DNA of 64,000 nt, taken from positions 7,440,001 through 7,504,000 of the forward strand of contig NC_090131.1 in assembly GCF_040581485.1 (NCBI RefSeq). The letters are read 5' to 3'. The notes under the pieces are model-generated. The model did no database searches, was not told the origin of the DNA, and worked only from the letters and a program-made list of their open reading frames with translations. Shown here one piece after another: positions 1 through 12,400 of this stretch. A program made the translations under genes and the position numbers. Within the stretch, counting starts at the first letter, position 1; every line of letters starts with the position of its first letter. Source of the DNA: Linepithema humile (lineage: Eukaryota; Arthropoda; Insecta; Hymenoptera; Formicidae).

Positions 1-2525
1 AATTAACTTAATACTTTTTTTTTCATTCTGATATATTGTCCTGCGTTTTCAGTTAATGTAAATGCATGCCGGTTTCGTAATAGCTCAAAAATGCAGAGGA
101 AACTGCAATCGGAAGCTCGCCGGGCGGAAACACGCGTTTCCGGTTGAAATCGTAAATAGTTCTGTAACAGTTGCTTCTAGTTGCGAGGAGGAGAGATAGG
201 TACGATTAAACGATCACCAATTGCTCGTGGAAATATCTGTTTACCCACCGAACGCTGCGAGCCCCGCCTTTCGCACACCACTTACGAATTCAGAAGCGGA
301 TTAGAGCAAACAAACTAGAAGATAACTGCGGATTACAGCGAAACCGTGCGCAGAAATTATGTAGCTTATGCAGCTTGCGGATGCACGTTTATCCGTTCTC
401 CATCCGGCTTTTCGCTTCGAGATAAATACGAAACGGCAGCGCGCGGCGGGTTTTCGAAGGGCAGCGGAACGGAAAACCATTTTCGACGCAACGAGATGGA
501 ATATATCGATCGATGCACGCGTATTTCTTCCCCGAAATCGGATTCATTCGCATTCAGATATTCCTAAAAATGTATCGAATATTTTGTTTGACTGTCGAAA
601 GTTTATTTTTCGTTCCGTTTTTACATGAGAACTTCAGTCGCTCGACTGTATCACGAAGTATTTTTGCGCTATTCGTCATCCCTCGCGCTGGATGTACTCG
701 CAACATTAACGTTACCCGTCCTCGCGGGACCTCGCGGTTTTCTCTTTCTCTCCGCGGGACATCATAATTCATCGTCGTCCGTAAAAAGGGCCCGTGTTTC
801 TCGCTCCGGCGGAACCGGTGTCCGCGACGCGAGTGCTCGCGTGCTCGATTACACGCCGGGGAATAAAACGCCGACTAATTGAATGCGGTCGTGTAAGCGA
901 AACTCTGCATTGTGCTGCGCATAATTGCATAACTCGGGAGTATCTCGCGGGCGGTCCCTACGAATGGAGTTTCCAATTAAGATGCGGCGACGCGTCCGCC
1001 GCATTATCCTTGCTGATTCGACAGGGCCGCGGCGTTATCGTTGCTGAATGCCGTCGTTAATGAACCGCGAGACACGTCGTTAACAGTCGCGGCCGACTCT
1101 CCGCATTTCAACGTAGCGTAGCTCGCGAAGCGACTTATCCTGTTTTTTTTTTTGTTTTTGTTTTTTTTCCCCCTATTTGTGTGTCGCGAAAATAAATACG
1201 ACGAATCCGGACGGGACGCAATTTGCGAGCTCGCGGAAAGCCGTAATAATGTTGCAGCACGGAAAATGCACACGCAAACTTCCCGTTTCTTTCGCCGTTA
1301 TCGCGGAAACACGATGTTTACAGGCGCCGTCAAGCACCGATGGGATTCGTGCGAACGCGCGGCGCGAGATAAAACGCGACATTGCGCGCATCAATTTTTC
1401 CCGTTCGCGCGGGGGATGCAAATATTAATGAAAGAGATGGAAAAACGCGCGCGCGCGCGAGCAACACACGATGCAGCTATATACACGACGTTTAATTTTA
1501 TGATCCGGCGGTTGACAGGAAATTTATCGCTTTATCGAGATCCGCATTTACGAGCGTTGCTCTGCAAAATGACGTCGGGAGGGGAGAGCGCGAGGAACTG
1601 CGCATCGATCAAATTTAATAAATTTGCTCAGCGTTGTCGGCGAGAATTAAATACGTCGACCTGTTAATATCTCGCGCGACCGCGGTATTTTGCATGTAGA
1701 ACCGGTCGGCGGCGAAATATTTCATTCGCGGGGGTTGCGGCGCGTCTCTTTCCTCCCCCCTCCGCGCCGATCGTTCCTCACGATTATCCGCGCGGTATAA
1801 ATTTCACGGGGAAAATGAAATTTTATAATCAGCCATCGCGATCGCGCGCGTGACGGGCAAAACAAGCGCGGGAAAACGACGGGCGATCGATCTGCCCTAT
1901 CTTCCGCCACGAGCCTCTCATGCATAACCATGAGCAATATGTGACATACATACGCCCTTGTTTCCCCTCCCCCGCGCCTCCCCCCCCCTCCCGAGCGCTC
2001 CCGCACCCCTTCTTCGCGTCCCATAAGCGTCGAAAGGATCGTTAGCACAAAGTAACGTCGGAAGGATATTCCGGCTTCGAAAAGGTCAAGAGTGTCCGCC
2101 GGGTCGCTGCGCGCGCGGCCCTCTCCCTTTGTCCCAAGCCGGAAGTAATCTTTGTCATCGCGATCAAAGAAATGTGTGAGCCCTCTCGGCGCGCGCGGTG
2201 ATTCGCACGAGCGAGCCCGTCGCGAGATACGGACTCGTGAATAGAGCACGCGACATCGAGTCCGCAACGCGCGGCTCTTTGTGGTGAATTTGAAACGCCG
2301 AAACGCTCGGCGTCGTCTTGTCCAACGTCGATTGTTACTTTTTTCTTTTTTTTTCTTTCTTTTTTTTTTTAGCATTGATCCGATCGCTCGACACGCTGCT
2401 GCAAACGAGAAAATTGCAATAACGAAGTCGTACTTCCGACGACGCGCTTCGCCGGACGGTTGTTTCTCGTCTGAGCGCTCGCACGCACGCCCCGAAGCCC
2501 TTCAACAAAGGATTCGCGGATTACA

Positions 2526-3180
2526 ATGTTGAAATCGTTCTATCTGGTAAAGCAGACTACGGATTAGTAGAAGCCAGCTGTTTGTCGCGAGAAGAGATCG
2601 AAAATAGCGCTTTTGTCGTTCGACGCGCGGAATTGCGCGGTAAAAAACATCGATTTTAAGGTCGAAATTAGATTGTTTGTGGCTTCACGGGAAAAAATAT
2701 CCCTTTTTCCCTTCCATTTGTTGCCTCTTCTACAATTTTTTGCGCTATATATGTGACTCGTATTGTAATAATTCCAAGTTTTCACTGCGACGAAGAAGTA
2801 AAATGTCTCAAGGATTTTTCGCGGTCGTCAAATTCTTTCTATCTGATAAATCAGATTTTATATTAGTAGAAATTAGTTTGTCGCGACGAGAGATCGAAAA
2901 TGTCGCTCTTGGCGATAAGAGCGCGGAATTGCGCGTTATTTCTCGTAAAAAGCGTCTTCGACTTTAAAACCGAAAGCAGACCGTTTACGGCTTTACGGGA
3001 AGAATGATTCATTTCCTTCTTTCTCTTCTCTATATTTATTTTCTACAGTTATCTCTTCTACAGTTTTTTGCGTTGTACATAATGTGACTCATATTGGAAT
3101 AATTCGAAGTCTTCACTGCGCGCCGACGAGGTATAAATGTTTCAAGGCTTCCTCGCGGCCGTCAAATTGACTTCTTTTTT
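2526..3180. repeat. Diverged tandem duplication, unit about 300-330 bp
   Basis: Two long units follow one another, and the start of a third is visible. Shared landmarks are TTCTATCTG at about 2538 and 2837, TTAGTAGAA then TTGTCGCGA shortly after each, a GCGCGGAATTGCGCG block near 2620 and 2920, the text CTTCTACA then TTTTTTGCG near 2725 and 3055, and a TCAAGG..GCGG.CGTCAAATT block near 2808 and 3142. The copies differ by many substitutions and small indels, so the duplication is old. No coding frame is shared between the copies. I do not recognise the repeat. Confidence 0.8.
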
Positions 3181-5594
3181 ACAAGCGTCAATTCCCATGA
3201 AACTGTTACGACTGTTAAACGTGTAATGCGCCGGTTCGACATTGCGCTTGTCACAGTTTCCTTCTACATCTTGAAGTGTTTCAAGGATCGCTCCAAGTTT
3301 ATCGCAAGCAAGTATTAACGGCGGATATCGTTGAGCTTTACATCGTCATTAAACTTTCTGCAAGTCGCGTTTATGCGCGTGCTTGACAATCTGTAATATG
3401 TAGGTATTACTTTCTACAAGTCGCGTCTATATCCACAGATCCCCCCCGCAGCGCGCATTACGAAATTGCAGTAATTACAATACATTTTAGCGGGGATTGT
3501 CGTAGTTGCGCGAAAAGATTAATACGCGCGGCCGCGCAGCTTTTTCCGACCGCGCTTGATTAATCTTAACGCACTCCCTCGCGGCGATTAAACGTCCAAG
3601 CCTCTATGAATATCGCGGCTATCGGGACAATCTGATATATCGCGCGATTAAACGCGCGTAGAATGCCGCGGATCGTATTTGTACGAGCATCGGAAATCGA
3701 TAAGAGACCGCATTACCATTTTTCACATGGAATATACATACCGCCTACATTATATCGTAAGACATCTATCATCTTGTCAGTATCATTACAATAAAATATG
3801 TATTAAATGTAACGACGTTGAGCGTTTTGATGGCGGAAATTCCGCCCGGCCCCGAAGAACCGACCGGCGCAGCGGGAAGATGTATATCCCCGCCTCTGTA
3901 TATCCTGTTTTTGTATTTTTATCTATTCATACGGGTTTTTTTTGTTGCTCCCCCACCGCGAATAGCGTTAAACGATAAATTTTCCATGGAAAACGAAATG
4001 TGTACGGAAAATGTGGATGCGATAACCCCGTCCTGACCCCGAATGGACTCTTGACCCCCTTTTCGAAATCGCTTAATTTATAGTAATATATCGTCCCGTC
4101 ATGATTGAATGGCGTCCCCGTTCTATCGCGAGATGCGATCCTTGATATTCAGTCGTCACATTTATTAAGCCGACGCGAGTGTTTTGTGCGTTTAAATTTG
4201 CAAAAATTAACCCAGTCGACAAATTTCGAACCAATTTACCTAAAAAATAGATTTAAAAGATTTTTTTCAATTTTAAAATTTTATATTATTTAATTACACA
4301 TTTGAATAGATTAAGTATACAAAAAATATAACTTGTAGAAAATGGATGAAATTCCAAACCGACCCTTAAATATGCAACGCATCACCGCGATGCGCATTAC
4401 GCGCTCAATAGAATTTTGATGAAAGCAATTTTTCATGAAATTTTAATCAAATAAAACGAATGATATTTTTTCATAGCTTTTATCATTCTTAACGCGCTGT
4501 TTAAATCACCTGATTACGCTAATTCGAATAAAACTTTCAGTTGCAATCGCGCGCAGCGTGCCTGCTGAGGTTGAGAAATTGAGGCGTAGCGTGTAGAAGT
4601 GGCGCGTATGTTTCATGCTTGAAACTTTTACACCGCACGCAGCCGACTTTCTAAATTAAATGGTGAAACTTTAAAGATTTAAATTCACGTCGGTTCTCGA
4701 AAGTTCGGACATCGCTCCTGCCGCTGGTTCCACCGATTGTTCTTATTTCATAAATCCACGCCATTCCGCGGGATTACAATGAGCCCTTAATTAAAAAGCA
4801 GGACAGTGCGCGGTGAATTATGCGTGCTTTTAAGCAGATTACTATAGTTATGATGGTAATGTCGCTCCCATTTCTAATTTCCGCGCGACTATTATCCGAC
4901 TACAACGCGTTTGCTTCAATGTTGTAGTCGCTGTAATTCACCGTTGTAAGAATAATTAAAAGATCCGCCAAGTGTTGCCGCATAAACTCGACATACCTGT
5001 CACCTTATACACATGCATATTTCTCGAAACTTGCGATTGACGATAGAGAACTTGGTAGAAATCCACACTCACCCGATTCTCTTTTCTGCTTTCACGTAAA
5101 ATCGGCGATTTATAGTTATCAATATACATACAAACTGCTAATTAATGTTCATATATCCGGCTTCATTGGCTTTCTCTCGATTGCAGTCGCCTACGCACTC
5201 CTATTTGCTTCCACCTGCATCCGCGAATTGCCACGAATAATTGAAATTAATTGCGCTTCGTCCCCGTCTATTCTTTCGTTCGCGAGCATACCGGGGGCGA
5301 CCATTGTTCGGCGCGAAAGGGTGATTAATGTTTTCCATCGTTGAATTAATTCTCGGCGGAAACATAAACGCCCTTTGTCTTCTCCGACGTAGATTAAGCT
5401 GCCGATGCTCTCTTATTTCTCTTTTTTATTTTGTTTTATGTTTCGCAAAAATGCACACTGCACCTGCGTGTACGTTCTCGCGTGTGTCACTTACAGGCAC
5501 AAAGGTGACGTTACGCGCGATCGAAGGAGTTCGCGATTCTTCATTGTGTAATTCTCGGATATGGTTATTTTTCTTTGCACCGCCGAGCGGTGCA

Positions 5595-5985
5595 CTAACC
5601 TTTTGCGATCCTTTGTCGAAGTGAGTTGATTAACTTTAAAACCGACCGTTAAAACTTGTCAGAATTGTTAACCTGAAGAATGAAACTTCGTCATCGAAGG
5701 AGAAGAAAATTTGAAACTTTTTTCTCCGCCGATGACGAATATTTCATTCGTGTTGGCAATTTTGTCGAGCAAGTTTAAACCGTCGATTAAAGTGACCCAT
5801 AATGTTTTACGATAATTATTGCACATAATTCCGCAAATAATTGAGACAATGCATAATTATAATTAGCAAGCTGTTATTTTAATCTTCGTAAAATTTCTTA
5901 GATAACAGTAGTTAATTATTTGTCTTATCCGACAGCGTTAAAATAAAGACGAAATACTTCATTAATTCGGACCGCAAAAGGTTAA
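5595..5985. mobile_element. MITE-like element with TTAA-type ends
   Basis: Terminal inverted repeats of 17 bp, CTAACCTTTTGCGATCC at 5595-5611 and GGACCGCAAAAGGTTAA at 5969-5985, pair with two mismatches. The right end carries TTAA and the left a one-base variant, CTAA. TTAA is the target duplicated by piggyBac-type elements, so a non-autonomous piggyBac-like MITE of 391 bp is the likely class, by inference. Inside, 5632-5709 and 5718-5793 form a second, nearly complete foldback. There is no transposase frame. Confidence 0.65.
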
Positions 5986-6439
5986 TGTGATTCTTTCAGC
6001 AAAAATGTATATTAAGCGAGTGGAACAAAGGCTCCGTTCGTTTAATATATAATATGCGAAACGGATATTGATTCGCAATACGCTTCTCGCGTAATTACGC
6101 GACCAGTGCTGCTAATACGAAAAAAATAAGCATAATTTGCTCAGTCAGAAAACCGTGTTTGCATTCGAAGACTAATCGACATTGAATTGCCGTTTGCAAT
6201 TGTACAAGTTTGCAAAAACGATAATGAAATGAATAACCCGATTTTCGTTACTTGACGAACACACACAAACGCGTGTCTCCGCGTGTGTATCCAATTTCTC
6301 GACGTTACACCGCAATTTCGCGCGGTAACAGACGATCGTATTTCCGCGATAAAGTTTAGCCGCGCGCATCCGGAGATGCCGCATCGCGACGCGCGATCTT
6401 ATCGCACACTGCACTCACCCGCGTTCGCTGTCGCCGGTG

Positions 6440-6492
6440 CACCGCAAAAGTATATATGCGCACCGAGAGCTTGTACGCAGAGTGAGCGAATA
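6440..6492 (+). promoter_or_regulatory. Possible TATA-type core promoter of AREL1
   Basis: A TATATA string lies at about 6451, some 40 bases before the first in-frame ATG of the AREL1 first exon (6493). CpG-rich sequence surrounds it. Spacing fits transcription starting close to that ATG, which would leave a very short leader. There is no clear initiator match and no transcript data, so the call is weak. Transcription may equally begin further upstream. Confidence 0.25.
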
Positions 6493-9400
6493 ATGAAAAT
6501 CTGTCGAAGTGAGGCGGAAATCGACGCCGACGGTGAGCGAAACGATGCGCCGTGGCCGTTAAAAGTGCGAGACGCAGAGAAGCGCGGGCGGCCGAAAGAG
6601 CTTCAGAGTAAGAAAAGACACGGAGGAATTATGCCGGACAAAAATCCGGGCCGCCGAGATGGACAGCGCGAGAACAAAGATTTCCTCGCCGGCGAGATAT
6701 CATCCATCGGCATGTCGCTGCGGCCCAGCGGGAGCGCATCCTCCGGTGAGTAACTGCTCTGCGAGGACGAATGTCTGATGCGAATCTCGTGGGGCCCGGC
6801 ATAAACCACTTGATACCGTGTTGCATAATTTGCGCTGACGTACGGCGCATATGCTACAAATACGTCACATCTTGCGCACAGACAATGCAATGAATCGACT
6901 GTGATTCCCGAATTATCTTCAGACCTGAAACCTAATTTCTTTGTCAGTTTTTTTTAGCGACTAATTAATGATGCATCATTTTTAGGTGGTTTTCATTTTT
7001 AGAAGAATATCTGTTTTTTTCGAAAGAATGGATATAGTTAGCCACGTGGGAGTATTTTATTGGCGTTTGATGAAGTATTTTTACAGGTCGTTGCAGGAAG
7101 AAAAATAAAATTTGCCTGGGAGGAATATTTATTTTAATGCAAAAATAGTATTCTACTCGGAAGTGTTGGACATTTTTAGACGTAAAAGAAATCTGTACGA
7201 TATTGAAAATTATATATATGTATATAGTGAACTTATAACATTTTGCAGCAAGGAGTTATCTTAAAAATCGAAATACAATTTTCTTAACAAACAGCAAAAT
7301 ATTTTAAAAATCGTGCTCAAAATCGGCGTAGAAAATAATGTTTTTAACCAGAAAATTAATGCAAACAGTTACCAATTGCGCGTAACAGTTTGTAATTTGT
7401 CTGTCGCATTATACGGTCGACTTCGACTCCTGCAATTGTCGTAACAATTTTCTCACGACGTGTCCGTTATTAACTGCCTTGCCGCGTCTGCGATCCCCGG
7501 CGACGCATTTCGTGAGCTCGTTCCTCGCGTTTATGCACTCCTCAGAGACGGGCAGGGGAAAGGACTCGGCCGTGGTGAGAGCGGTGCGAAGTTGATTGAA
7601 CAGATTCAGGATGACGCACTCTTTCATGAGGACCTCGGAATCGGCTATCCTGCCGTCGTCGGCGGCGCACAGCCACAATATACTGTCCAGCCAGTTTTCC
7701 TCGCCGCGCTGCTCGGTTTCGTAATTTATGCCGAGATCTCGCAGCCACAACGTCAACTGCAATGCAGAAATTCAGATTCGCGATCACTCTTCCGAGAGCG
7801 CTGATACCTTTCATATTATAATGAACCTGTCATCGATAACGCGAGCGTCGGAACGGAATGTTAGCATCCGGTCAGATATCGCGAGCAGAGATAGATTGCA
7901 ATACTAATATCTCTGCTCATTTTACTCGCGGAATTCTCGCTTCAAGCTTTCTAGTCAAATCAAACTCGTTTAAAATTTAACACCCGCCCGCGTCATTCCG
8001 TTACAATGCGCGAATTCCGAGCCGAAATTTCATCTCTTATTATCTTGCGACCGAGTAAGATTCTCTTGAATAACACAAGGTCTTGGGATTCTATTTTGAT
8101 CGAATTAAAAATTTCTATGCTTCCTTGGCACTTATGAATCCTCCAAGCTCTATTTTCCGTCTGCAATTTTGAATATGAATTTTTGAAGAATCTAATAACG
8201 ATCGCCGAAGTAATTCGAGGTTCAAAGTCCAAAAAAAGAGTTCGTGATATAAATTTCTCTTGCTATTTTTTAAGCTTTCAAAATTCGGTACTTAAATTCC
8301 GGGATGCGTTCGAACGAGGAATATATTCATCGACTTGGCGAGAAAAATGCAAAAATGCGCTCACCGTGCCGCGGCACCGGAAGGTGATGGGGTTTCCGGC
8401 GAAGCGCAGCTTCTCGATGCCGGCCATCGGTGCGAGCTGGATCGGTTCCAAGCATGTTAAATTGTTATGCGTGAGGTCGAGTCTTTTGATGCCTTTCAGC
8501 TTCTCGAAGACCCCGGGCTCGATTGACGCGATGAGATTGTTCGAGAGGTCCAATTGCTCGAGTGATATCAGAGCGACGAACCACTGATCTCTCACCACTG
8601 TGATGGCGTTGTGCGGCAGACTAAGTTTCCGCAACTTCGTCAGACCGGCGAAGGCGTAGTCGGAGATCTCCCTGACGCCGCAGTCGTGTACGCTGAGTGA
8701 GGTCAGGCTTTTGCTGTATCTCACGAAAGATTGATCGGGAATGCTTTCTATCGCCGATTGAAAAATCAGGATGTCGTTGACGGCACGTCCGCCGTGCATT
8801 AAAGCGGTGTGTAAAGTCACGTTGGAGCATACTACACGCTCGTTGAATCCTATAATTAAATATGAAATGGAGTGCAAATAACCGCTTCAGAATTTGTAGC
8901 AGCCTTCAACTTTTAGATAGAATCAGATACAATTCGTCTCATTGAAAATATCAATATTTATTTAGGAACGTACACTGTTTGAATAAATCGAAGAGAATGG
9001 CAAAGTTACATATATAAAATTGATTGAATTATCTTCTCGTAGAAATGAGCAATTTTACACTTAAATCGTTTGATCAAAGCTGAAATATTCAAAAACTAAT
9101 GTCAGGATACCAGAATTATGTCAAATAGAAAAAAGGATTTTTGTTGTTGTTTTAATAAACTGTATTTAATTAATAAATTCACGTATGATATTCCTCACAA
9201 CATAATTGTATCTATAAAAAAAAGCATTATTTAAAAACTGTAAGGTGTTCGAAATTTTTGAGCGACAGGATGAAATGAGATAAATTAACAACTATTTCTT
9301 ACTTTACTCTTCTATATCTTATTTTACATTTTATCATTCCAGCAATTGTAATTCGCGATGATCCGAGAATAAAACGAGTTTCAATTAATCCGCGTGGTTA

Positions 9401-12400
9401 AATTACTGAATAAGAGAAACTTGCAATATAGAGTCTATTTAATGCTAAATAATCAGTATACATTCAATATTGATTTACTGTAATTCACATATTATCTAAT
9501 ATTTAATATTGAATATTCAATTAGCCGCGTAACTGATTTACGTGATTAAATCACTGAATAAGAGGGACTTGTGATACGAGAGTCTGTTCAACAGACGAGC
9601 ACGTAGGATGTTCTCTTAAATATCACAGGGATATAGTCTTACCGTCCTCTTGTTTGCTGCTGGTGCATACCGCGTTTGCGGTATCTAGCAGCATGGAAAT
9701 ACCGGCGAGAACGAGAAACAGGAAGTGGCACATCTCGAAACGCGTGCGGCGCATTATTCTGCCTCGTGAGCGATTTCACGACTGACTCTATTCACCAAAA
9801 GCAGGATACGACGAAGGGAACTGTAGTTCCACCATGTACGCCGATTTATCGCAACCGACGCTTCCCGCCGATGATACCGCGTTATCAGTGAAACAATTAT
9901 TACGCAAATACGTTCGTTTATGTATTAAATGTATCAAATAGTTATATGAAAAAACTATCAATTAATTATGTGGCATCTTTAAAAGCTCGCAGATCTTTTT
10001 AACGATAGATTCTCAATTTCAAATCGATTTTTTCTCAGCGAAAATGTCGAGAACGATGTCGCGACTTCATAGTTTTCAACATCATCTATATTTTTGTTAA
10101 ATTTGAATTTAAAATTCTACCTCTTCAAATTAATTTTAAATTTAAATTAATTTTGGAAATAAAATTCTATCTCTGTCGCTATTCAAATTAAAATTTTATT
10201 CTAAAAGTAAAATCCACTTAAAACTAACTAAAGAATATAATTCTATTTATTTATCCCGTGAAAGCTTATTATTAGTTCGCGAAAAGTCCTCTTTTTTTTC
10301 ATCGCTTGGAAATTATCGGCATCTCGACGTTTTCGCCAAGAAAAAATTGATTAAGAAAAAACATCTGCATATTTTTAAAACTTACGGTGCTTAAATTATT
10401 ATTCTCTCCTCTCAGGTTAATTTTCGCACATCCGTTTATCATATGCTGCAAAACTAACGTGGATTATTTTTCATTTTTACGACAGGCATCTCGACCCTTG
10501 CGAGTTGCGGCGAGGTCGACGCACTACCCGAGCTACCGGCGCAGGATGAGGAACGTCTGCAGCGCGCTGCGCGTCTGCTGCAGCAGAGGCTGGTGCTACG
10601 TCAATGGTTGATGGATCACGGCCTACACAATTATTATCAAAGGTATTATCAATATTAATCAATATATAACTTCATCGATACGATGCATCTCAAATAAATA
10701 CATTTAAGATGACAAACTTGACGAAAATCCTGAACGATGGAAAGTTTGCTAGACTCAAATATTTTACAAATGTTTTATTATTGAAAATTTTCATCAATTG
10801 CCATTCTTCTGTTGATCTAAACAATTTCTTCGATTTATTTAATATTACCATATAGTCGTTCGCGATCCAGCGCAATGTTGAAACAATTCTATTTCAATTT
10901 TTAAAAATCTCCATTCGCTCGTAGACTTTTTTTTATTATAAATATTCGTCGTAGTATTGAAAAAACATCCCAAACCGTGTCCGATTCCTCGAAATGAACG
11001 TCTTTCTACGCCGAAATAAGCGTCTTTACTTGGCGGACTGGGAAAATATGACTTTGTCAGGTATACTTTGAGGATATACTTTGTCAGGTTGATGCAAATG
11101 GAGGTAATGTCCCTGGAGGATGTGTACTGGGTGGAGGACAATGCGGCACGGGCGGCCCTTGGCAAGGATCTACCGCGGTGGATTCAGGCTAGGCAGACGT
11201 TGCCTACTTCAAAGGAAGATTTAGAAACCCTTAAAGCGGATCTGTGGAGCGCCGTCGTAAAGAACAGCCAGCACCAGGACGCTTGGACATGGGGTACGAG
11301 CTTCTATTTCCACGAAATGAGATCCTTGGAAACGAGAACTCGCTTTCGTATATATTTCGCGCACTCATCGCGATAATGGCAGTTTCAAAATGGATTTCGG
11401 TAGAAGCGCGATTTCCACGCTGTTTTTTTTTCCATGCGTTTTTGCGCATCAGTTTAAATATTTTATTTTGTGTCGTTGAAAAATCCGAACGGAAATCTTT
11501 AATAGAATTCACCAGATATTCGGATATTTTATCTGAAACAAAATACATTCGTATAAAAAATAATTAGTGAAATAACAAAAATAACTAGAATTTTGAAAAA
11601 TAAAATAGTGAAATAATTAATCTGAAATTAATTAACGTCTCGTCTAATGTTTGTCTAGTGTTCGATGCGCAGCGCGGTGAATTAAAATGGTACACGTTTA
11701 AAGTGGCAGCTCAGAAAATTGATCCGTTTCAAAGTTATTTTTGTTAGTCCTTTTCCACGAAATGTTTTACGGGCGTTTGCTGAGAGACCATTAATTAAAC
11801 GTGTAAAACTAACAAATAACTTCTTACATTCGCCAGGCGGTATGCTGGTAGTTTCCGTGTCGGTGGCAGGGCTGGTTACTCTGGCAGCTATGACGCAGCC
11901 AGCTCTGGCCCCCGAAGCGAAACACTCTCTTCTGCAGTACGTCACAGGGAAATATTTATTGCCGAGTAACTGCCGCGTTCATTTCGAGTGGGAAGAGCCT
12001 CAGCTGGTCGGCGAAACGATGACTTTTACGGTGAAAGTAAGTAAAGCGATTGCCGCCGGAAATCGTCGTCTCGTGGATTATTTATATTCGACAGCCGTAA
12101 TCCGTTCGAGTGAAGCGTGTGTTTGAAAAATGGTTGCCTTTCGCAGGATGTGATTTTTATGTGACGTCTCGGATGACGAACGATCGAATTTCAATGATTC
12201 ATATTTAGAAAAGAATAATCGTATGAAGCGAGACACGTGTGTGAATGAATATAATGAAGCAAGATGAGAAAATTTCTTGCCTTGCGCGCTAAATGTGCCG
12301 GTGAGATGTAAGGACGTCTGCTTGCAGTTTTATCAGCGCAACGGTCAGCCGTACCCGATATGTGACAAGGATAACTTGATCGTGGAGGTGACGGAGGACA

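Larger units (their letters stand above)
1..6492. other. Gene-free upstream region
   Basis: I can support no coding exon here. Open frames are short, overlap on both strands and show no family motif or conserved splice pattern. Composition varies: CpG-rich blocks (about 240-2500, with long CGCG runs near 1447), pyrimidine or T runs near 1141 and 2340, and AT-rich DNA from about 4200. It holds a diverged tandem duplication (2526-3180) and a MITE-like element (5595-5985), listed separately. The rest may be an intron, promoter or enhancer DNA of a gene to the left, or the upstream region of AREL1. Confidence 0.5.

Noticed and set aside
1722..2375. 217-residue minus-strand frame
   Set aside because: Low-complexity Arg/Lys-rich translation of CpG-rich and T-rich DNA; no motif or splice evidence.
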